The position numbers and the translations under genes are program-made. From CAVUCE01 sp963739985 (GTDB lineage: Bacteria; Bacteroidota; Ignavibacteria; Ignavibacteriales; Ignavibacteriaceae): a stretch of DNA of 64,000 nucleotides. The stretch lies in assembly GCA_963739985.1 (NCBI GenBank), contig CAVUCE010000021.1:496001-560000 (forward strand). The letters run 5' to 3'. The notes beneath the pieces are model-generated. The model had not been told where the DNA came from. It ran no database searches and saw only the letters and a list, made by a program, of their open reading frames with translations. Of this stretch, positions 58,750 to 64,000 are shown in pieces (position 1 is the stretch's first letter; every line of letters begins with the position of its first letter).

Positions 58750-59232
58750 TCAGGTTAGTTTTGAAACAAAAACATCATTCCCTTTCAGTACAACTCTAAA
58801 AGTTTCTAATGGGCGGGGAGGAGGACCAGCTATATTTTGACCATTTAAGTTATACTTTCCATTGTGACAGGCACACCAAATTAATTCCAGATCCTTTCTG
58901 AATTGAACCGTACAATTTAAATGTGTACACACAGCAGAGAATGCACGGAACTCTCCACTTTTAGTACGAATTAAAATTACAGGCTTGTTTCCAAACCGTA
59001 TGATCTGTCCGCTATTATTTTCTATCTCACTTACCTTTCCGACCTTTACGCTTGATACTTCTACTTCGTTTTGCTTTGGAGGAACGAGATATTTTGCAAC
59101 CGGATAAATTACAGAGGCGAAAAATCCAGTGATGCCTAGGCCAAGAAAATATTTGAGGAAACTTCTCCTGGATTGACCGGGCTTTTCGGTTACATTTGCA
59201 GCTTCTGTTTCTTGAGTTTTAACAATTTTCAT
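58750..59232 (-). CDS. Rieske iron-sulphur protein
   Basis: A 160-aa protein. A twin-arginine signal/anchor SRRSFLK (21-27) and a hydrophobic helix at 28-48 precede the Rieske domain, whose 2Fe-2S ligands are C102, H104 (CTHLNC) and C120, H123 (CACHNG), with C107 and C122 as the usual disulphide pair. It takes an electron from quinol at the cytochrome b site and gives it to cytochrome c, here presumably the 11-heme protein, since no monoheme cytochrome c1 is encoded. It is the first gene of the operon. Confidence 0.95.
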   Translation of the reverse strand: MKIVKTQETEAANVTEKPGQSRRSFLKYFLGLGITGFFASVIYPVAKYLVPPKQNEVEVSSVKVGKVSEIENNSGQIIRFGNKPVILIRTKSGEFRAFSAVCTHLNCTVQFRKDLELIWCACHNGKYNLNGQNIAGPPPRPLETFRVVLKGNDVFVSKLT

Positions 59233-59610
59233 AAGCTTCCATCAACTAATAATTAAAAATTATATTTTTGAATTTCTTATACTGAATTCCACTTATTTAT
59301 ATACGTGCTATATTTGTGCGTGATTTTAAATTTATGTAAGAACAAAACAGATACTGATTAGTTTTCCCCTATAATTATACCAAACATGAAGATGTGTCAA
59401 ATTCAGTTAAAAAAGAGGAATGCAAAAACAATTTGAAGCTGATATTGATTGTATTTGGATTTTGTGAGACAAGGATTTCGCAAGGAGGTTCAAAAAAAGT
59501 GAGATATGAATTTCACATTTTCATTGTTAGTTTTATATATACTTATTAATCAAATACTTAAGTAATTATTGTTAGGGGAATAGTGGGAATTGAATGTCTC
59601 GGTATTAGCT
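59233..59610. other. Intergenic region with tiny SD-led frame
   Basis: No ordinary gene in 378 bases. The plus strand has a perfect ribosome site AAGGAGGT at 59482-59489, 9 bases before GTG at 59499, opening a 16-codon frame to 59549 (RYEFHIFIVSFIYTY after the start). It may be a leader peptide, a remnant, or chance. The minus strand has the promoter-like element at 59374-59400. Confidence 0.35.
59374..59400 (-). promoter_or_regulatory. Possible promoter of the Rieske operon
   Basis: The minus strand reads TTGACA, 15 bases, TATAAT. Both hexamers are perfect sigma-70-type matches but the 15-base spacing is short of the usual 17. It lies 142 bases upstream of the Rieske start. Confidence 0.3.
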
Positions 59611-60999
59611 TTACTTCCGCCAGGAGTTTGGATCCAAGCCGTGTTCTTTTAATAATCGATGAATATTTCGTCTGGACATTCCGGCTTCATTCGCAATTTT
59701 AGTTACATGTCCGTTATATTTTTGTAAAAGATGAAGTAAATATTTCTTCTCCAAATCATCAATCATATTTTGTTTTACATCTGTGAACTTAGCATTATCA
59801 AAACTCAATTGATTAATCTGTGTCTTAAGGAGTTCCGGCGATAATTCTGAAGCAGAAATGATTGCGCCTTTTGATAATGTAACAGCGCGTTCAACAACAT
59901 TTTCTAATTCACGTATATTTCCCGGCCAATCATAATTATCAAAAATATTTAAAACTTCATCCGAAAATCTTTTAATCGATTTTGAACTTGATTCTAATTC
60001 CTTAGATAAAAAATATTCGGCAAGTAATCTTATATCGCCTCTTCTCTCTCTTAATGGCGGAATATGAATATTAATAACATTTAATCGATAATAAAAATCT
60101 TCTCTTAATTGTCCTTCATTCAATGATTCTTTTAGATTACGATTAGTAGCAGAAATAAGTCTAATATCAATTTTAATTAAATCATTTCCACCAACACGTC
60201 TAAATTGTTTATCCTGTAAAGTACGAAGAAGCTTAACCTGCAATTCAGGAGGCAATTCACAAACTTCATCAAGGAAAAAAGTTCCGGTGTCGGCAAATTC
60301 CAATAAACCAATCTTTTTTTGATTCGCTCCGGTGAAAGCGCCTTTTTCGTAACCGAACAATTCAGCTTCGAATAAATTTGCGGGAAATGCCCCGCAGTTA
60401 ACAGGAACAAAAGGTTTTGTCTTTCGATCGCTATGAGCATGAATACTTCTGGCAATCAATTCTTTACCGGTACCGCTTTCGCCTGTAATTAATATGTTGG
60501 TATCTGATTTTGCTACGTCTTCGATCATTTCAAATATTTTACGAATATCAGTGCAATTACCAATTATATTATCAAATTTATATTTCTCTTGAAGTTGCTT
60601 GATAAGATTATTGCGTTCTTCATATAAATTTCTATGTCGTAGTGCTTTTTCAATTACCAAATTAATGTGCTGCATATCGAATGGTTTTTCTATAAAATCG
60701 AATGCTCCTGCTTTAATTGCTGCAACAGCTCTATCAATTGTTCCATAAGCTGAAAGAAGTATGAAAGGAGTGTGATCGTCATTTTTTTTTAGTTCTTCCA
60801 TCAATTGTATTCCATCTAGTTCAGGCATCAAGAGATCACATAAAATTACATCAAATTTTTGGAGTTGTAGAATTTTAAGCGCTTTTTTACCGTCGGATGC
60901 CGTTAGCACCGAGTAACCGTGCGCATCCAGAATTTTCCGAGATGCATTAAGCATATCTTCTTCATCATCAATTATTAGAATGCTAACGTTCTTTTTCAT
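59611..60999 (-). CDS. NtrC-family sigma-54-dependent response regulator
   Basis: A 462-aa activator. The receiver has D11-D12, phospho-acceptor D55 and K105. The AAA+ domain has Walker A GESGTGKE at 173-180, GAFTGA at 220-225 and Walker B FFLDEVCEL, and a Fis-type helix-turn-helix (KIANEAGMSRRNIHRLLKEHG) ends it. Its start overlaps the end of the heme-motif sensor kinase gene by 17 bases, so that kinase is its partner. The cytochrome operon next door is an obvious candidate target, but I find no sigma-54 consensus in front of it. Confidence 0.95.
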   Translation of the reverse strand: MKKNVSILIIDDEEDMLNASRKILDAHGYSVLTASDGKKALKILQLQKFDVILCDLLMPELDGIQLMEELKKNDDHTPFILLSAYGTIDRAVAAIKAGAFDFIEKPFDMQHINLVIEKALRHRNLYEERNNLIKQLQEKYKFDNIIGNCTDIRKIFEMIEDVAKSDTNILITGESGTGKELIARSIHAHSDRKTKPFVPVNCGAFPANLFEAELFGYEKGAFTGANQKKIGLLEFADTGTFFLDEVCELPPELQVKLLRTLQDKQFRRVGGNDLIKIDIRLISATNRNLKESLNEGQLREDFYYRLNVINIHIPPLRERRGDIRLLAEYFLSKELESSSKSIKRFSDEVLNIFDNYDWPGNIRELENVVERAVTLSKGAIISASELSPELLKTQINQLSFDNAKFTDVKQNMIDDLEKKYLLHLLQKYNGHVTKIANEAGMSRRNIHRLLKEHGLDPNSWRK

Positions 61000-62794
61000 T
61001 TGTCGAACACAGACTTTTATTATTCATAGGTAATGTAATTATAAATTTGGTAAACTTTTCAAGTTCACTTTGGACTTCTATTCTTCCACGATGCCTTGTT
61101 ATTATTGCTTTAGAGATAGCTAACCCCAAACCGGTTCCTTCCCTTGGACCTTTCGTTGAATAGAATGGTTCGAAAATAAGACCAATATTTTCCTGCGCAA
61201 TTCCCGTGCCTTCATCAGTAATCGAAATTTCCATAGACTGATAAAGTGTATTATCATTAGAATTTTCTCGAACATTTTTAACATCAATTCCTATAATAAT
61301 ATCGCCATTAATTTCGGAAGCATCTAGCGCATTATTCAAAATATTAATTATGACTTGTTCCATCTGAGTATTATCCAAACAGATAAATGGGATATCTTGA
61401 ATATACTTTTTTACAATTCTCACTCTTTTAATTCTGATTCGATAGTCAAGAAGGAATAAACATTCGTCAATTAAATTTTTAATAGAAATAAGTTGCGGAT
61501 TAAATGGCAATCGTTTAGAGTAACTGAGTAAACTTCGAGTGTATTTGCCGGCTCGCAGAGTTTGTTTCTTTATTATTTCCAAATCACTTTTTACCTCAGG
61601 CGGATTATTTGTTTGCATCATTAAAAGATCTGTATAAGATGATATTACGCTCAGCGGAGTATTTATTTCATGAGCAACTGTGTCTACTAATTCTCCGATT
61701 GAAGCCAACTTTCCAGCATGATTAAGTTGATCTTGAAACCTTTGTCGTTGCCTTAATAGCAAACTTGCTTCCTCTGCGGCAACTCTTTTTGAGTTAATAA
61801 AATAAAGCAGAAAGCCGAATGAAAATATTACTAACAGTATTATTATTCCTAATCCAAAAAATAAATTAAACTTACCTCGCAAAGACGCTGTTACTTTGGG
61901 CAAAAGTGTTGAAATAGTAAGTATCCATTTTTCGTCGTTTAATTGCAGCGGAACATAAGCCATAATTTTGGGCGGTTCGTCTCCAATAGTATATTCTCCA
62001 ACAGAACTGCCGCCTGTCATCATTTTCTTTTGCATATCAAATGACGAATGGCAAGATGAACATTCTTTGTTCTTTTCATTAATATTATTTAAAATCATTT
62101 CATCGTGTCTCGGGTGGTAAATTAATCTACCCCTTCCATCCATCACCCATGCAAAATCACCATCAGCTAATTTAAGAGGAGCGATAAATTGCTTCATTAG
62201 CAGGTCAAAATCGATTAAATACACTATATATCCTAAAACTTTTAATGATCTGTTAGGGTTACTTATGTCGTGATTGAAGATTGGAGTAAGCATTAGAAAC
62301 CCAAGCTCATCTTTACCATTTTCATGAATGATTGGAAATACCGGAGAGTACTTACAAATAGAAGATTTAACTTTTTTATGTGTAGAATTTATTTCATGCC
62401 TTATCTCAGGACTAACCCATAAAGGAATACTGCCACCAACTTTCGCTTTTATACTTGCTGAAGTATCTAGAATGAATATTGTCCTTACAATTTTATCTTC
62501 GTAATGGTTGTAAAAGAAATTTAAATGAAACTGAAGAGAATTTTTTTGGAAAGTTTTTACCTCCGGGTAATAGGATAGAAGCCGCATATCTTCAACCAGG
62601 TTTTTTAGATAAAATTTTATTCCTGTTGTAGCAGCTTTCGCCATTTCCATCTGTTGTAGCTGATGATCTTTCTTAGCATCTTCAAGCGTACTTTCATACA
62701 TCTTAACTACTGCAAAAAGAAAGACAATAGCTATCAGCGGAACGCCGGTAAGAATTAGAAACTTTATGGCTTTGTTTATATTCACAATCGCCAA
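60983..62794 (-). CDS. Sensor histidine kinase with periplasmic heme-c motif
   Basis: A 603-aa membrane kinase. Helices at about 9-31 and 309-332 enclose a periplasmic Cache-like domain of about 275 residues. In it, CSSCH at 245-249 is a covalent heme c attachment motif, next to WVMDGRGRLIYHPRHDEM. The kinase core has phospho-acceptor H375 (VAHEINTPLS), N-box NILNNALDAS, and G-boxes DEGTGI and GTGLGLAI. A heme in the sensor would let it respond to redox potential, NO, CO or oxygen. The gene overlaps its response regulator and adjoins the cytochrome operon, supporting a respiratory role (inference). Confidence 0.92.
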   Translation of the reverse strand: MAIVNINKAIKFLILTGVPLIAIVFLFAVVKMYESTLEDAKKDHQLQQMEMAKAATTGIKFYLKNLVEDMRLLSYYPEVKTFQKNSLQFHLNFFYNHYEDKIVRTIFILDTSASIKAKVGGSIPLWVSPEIRHEINSTHKKVKSSICKYSPVFPIIHENGKDELGFLMLTPIFNHDISNPNRSLKVLGYIVYLIDFDLLMKQFIAPLKLADGDFAWVMDGRGRLIYHPRHDEMILNNINEKNKECSSCHSSFDMQKKMMTGGSSVGEYTIGDEPPKIMAYVPLQLNDEKWILTISTLLPKVTASLRGKFNLFFGLGIIILLVIFSFGFLLYFINSKRVAAEEASLLLRQRQRFQDQLNHAGKLASIGELVDTVAHEINTPLSVISSYTDLLMMQTNNPPEVKSDLEIIKKQTLRAGKYTRSLLSYSKRLPFNPQLISIKNLIDECLFLLDYRIRIKRVRIVKKYIQDIPFICLDNTQMEQVIINILNNALDASEINGDIIIGIDVKNVRENSNDNTLYQSMEISITDEGTGIAQENIGLIFEPFYSTKGPREGTGLGLAISKAIITRHRGRIEVQSELEKFTKFIITLPMNNKSLCSTNEKER

Positions 62795-63068
62795 ATATTA
62801 ATTTGTGATTATTTTAATTATAATTAACAAATAATACAACTAATAAATTATTTATTATTGCAAACTTTTGATTTCTAATTATTGTTTACTTCTTTAATAT
62901 TGTAACAAAAGTTAGACTAAATTTCTAAGTTTTCTCCTATACCAAACCTTCTGTATAAAATTAAATTATTCACTACTATTTCTTTAATAATTAGCAAAGA
63001 TTCACTAAGCTTAAAGATATTTATAATTTATAATGCAAAATTTTTGATAAAAAAGCGGGAAAAATTAA

Positions 63069-63234
63069 TGGGAACAAAAATAATTTGGACAAAGATAGAT
63101 GAAGCTCCGGCTTTAGCTCCTAACCTCCGTTACCTATACTAAAATCCTTTATAAAGAATTTGGGAATTGAAATTGAGACAAAAGATATTTCAATTGCAGG
63201 AAGAATAATTGGAAAAGTAGTTGTTAATAATTAA
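63069..63234 (+). pseudogene. Remnant of monomeric NADP-isocitrate dehydrogenase
   Basis: The frame starting at 63069 encodes MGTKIIWTKIDEAPALA; a shifted frame continues LPILKSFIKNLGIEIETKD, then ISIAGRIIGKVVVNN and a stop at 63232-63234. This matches the N-terminus of the roughly 740-aa monomeric isocitrate dehydrogenase, in which DEAPALATYSLLPI is followed by GIEVETRDISLAGRI. Only about 50 residues remain, with one frameshift near 63125, so the gene was deleted apart from its start. A terminator-like hairpin follows at 63270-63301. Confidence 0.7.
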
Positions 63235-63269
63235 ACTAATTTTTCCTAAACTTAGTTGTAGTATTTAAG

Positions 63270-63301
63270 TATCAGACGCCATCAAAGGATGGTTTCTGAT
63301 A
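63270..63301 (+). terminator. Hairpin after the isocitrate dehydrogenase remnant
   Basis: TATCAGA and CCATC pair with GATGG and TCTGATA around a four-base loop, with two mismatches inside the stem, followed by TTTG. Likely the terminator left from the lost gene. Confidence 0.5.
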
Positions 63302-63440
63302 TTTGTACTTAATTATTACTTCAACCGTAATCACATTTTAAGGAAGTTCACAATTTCAAGAAATAATAAATTTAAATAGTTTTACTATTCTCTTTTGTGT
63401 TTTATAAAATAGTATTTTTTTAAGTTAACTACTTTAAGGT

Positions 63441-64000
63441 TTATTTTATCAGTATCATCTTTTTACTGCTATTAAATTTGCCCGCGGATAGTTTATAAAT
63501 GTAAATGCCGCTTGACAGTGACGAAGCATTAAAAGTTTCTTTATAACTTCCTGCTGGTTTGACCTCATTTTTTAATGTTGCAATTTCCTGCCCAAGTAAA
63601 TTGTAAACTTTTAATGTTACATGAGATTGAACAGGAAGATCAAACGAGATAGTTGTTATTGGATTAAATGGGTTTGGGTAATTCTGACCCAGATAAAAGA
63701 TATTTGGGTTTATTCCTTTTTGCTGCTCAACACCAGTTGCAACATTACTAAAAGCAAGGTCATCCAAAAGAAAATATGAACCATTGTAATCTCCGCCCGT
63801 TCCCGGTAAATCTTCTAATCCTACAGTTATAATCGAGGTATCCGGCAGATCATTGTTATAATAGTTTATATTAACTTGAAATTTTACAAAGCTGGATTGT
63901 TCATTTTGTATTGTTAAATCACCGTAACCTATGATCTGTCCATTTTTCAGCATTTGAATCCTTATATATATTGAATCGTTTCTAGAAACGAATTTATAAT
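63441..64000 (-). CDS. T9SS cargo protein, 3' part (runs off the window)
   Basis: The last 186 or so residues of a secreted protein whose frame stays open to the window edge. A beta-rich domain (YIRIQMLKNGQIIGYGDLTI, FQVNINYYNNDLPDTSIITVGL, GSYFLLDDLAF) resembles the carbohydrate-binding-like domains found before sorting signals. NYPNPFNPITTISFDLP then begins a type A C-terminal sorting domain, ending KKMILIK, for type IX secretion. The 5' part and thus the main function lie beyond 64000. Confidence 0.8.
   Translation of the reverse strand, partial: YKFVSRNDSIYIRIQMLKNGQIIGYGDLTIQNEQSSFVKFQVNINYYNNDLPDTSIITVGLEDLPGTGGDYNGSYFLLDDLAFSNVATGVEQQKGINPNIFYLGQNYPNPFNPITTISFDLPVQSHVTLKVYNLLGQEIATLKNEVKPAGSYKETFNASSLSSGIYIYKLSAGKFNSSKKMILIK

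Noticed and set aside
1..64000. CRISPR arrays, tRNA or rRNA genes, insertion sequences, prophage genes
   Set aside because: I saw no regularly spaced repeats, no cloverleaf-like segment with a TTCRA loop, and no transposase or integrase frame.

Overview
The window is AT-rich (by eye about one third G+C), gene-dense bacterial DNA. It most resembles a member of the Ignavibacteria/Chlorobi branch of Bacteroidota. Three secreted proteins end in C-terminal sorting domains of the type IX secretion kind (NYPNPFNP or VFPNP motifs), many proteins are small outer-membrane barrels, TPR and LytTR-type sensors are present, and a giant CoA-dehydratase activase plus an 11-heme cytochrome point to an anaerobic or facultative life. 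I see no tRNA, rRNA, CRISPR array, insertion sequence or phage gene.

Layout. 0-3.5 kb: a small secreted protein with a sigma-54-like promoter, beside an NtrC-type regulator and its PAS kinase. 3.9-9.3 kb: an unknown 177-aa protein translationally coupled to a SNF2-like protein with eroded ATPase motifs and an Mrr-like tail, then a Cys-rich DUF6901-like protein and a nucleotidyl-cyclase-like DUF3095 protein. 9.3-14.6 kb: a broken chemoreceptor, a porin, an outer-membrane barrel and a YdeI-like protein. 14.9-21 kb: serA, then a sodium/solute symporter, radical SAM protein and atypical metallophosphoesterase, a mini-thioredoxin and a Crp-family regulator. 21-29.7 kb: a TPR histidine kinase, a serine hydrolase, a methionine/lysine-rich exported protein beside an exported MsrA-MsrB fusion, and secreted or surface proteins. 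29.8-34.1 kb: a LytS/LytTR pair and three successive genes with frameshifts. 34.2-46 kb: a 1091-aa T9SS cargo, a small Cys protein, a 1-Cys peroxiredoxin, the giant activase, a YdcF-like protein and a Tat-type amidase. 46-54.5 kb: two giant multi-PAS signalling proteins. 54.5-62.8 kb: a Rieske/cytochrome b/11-heme cytochrome c operon with a DUF2339 membrane protein, beside a sensor kinase whose periplasmic domain carries a heme-c motif and its sigma-54 regulator. 62.8-64 kb: a remnant of monomeric isocitrate dehydrogenase and the 3' part of another T9SS cargo gene.

How the genes work together. Signalling dominates: six histidine kinases, four DNA-binding or receiver regulators, a chemoreceptor and a cyclase-like protein. 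The cytochrome operon and the heme-motif kinase probably form a respiratory unit with its own redox or gas sensor. The Met-rich protein with MsrAB looks like an envelope oxidant-scavenging cycle, and the symporter, radical SAM and phosphoesterase genes look like an uncharacterised uptake-and-modification pathway.

Caution: at least six genes carry one-base frameshifts, two of them in short A/T runs (MCP, GDPD, the 32.5-kb secreted protein, the DUF6544-like protein, the amidase Tat signal and the DUF2339 C-terminus). They are scattered and locally clustered, so assembly error is at least as likely as real gene decay. Family assignments are from motif recognition only; no database was searched.
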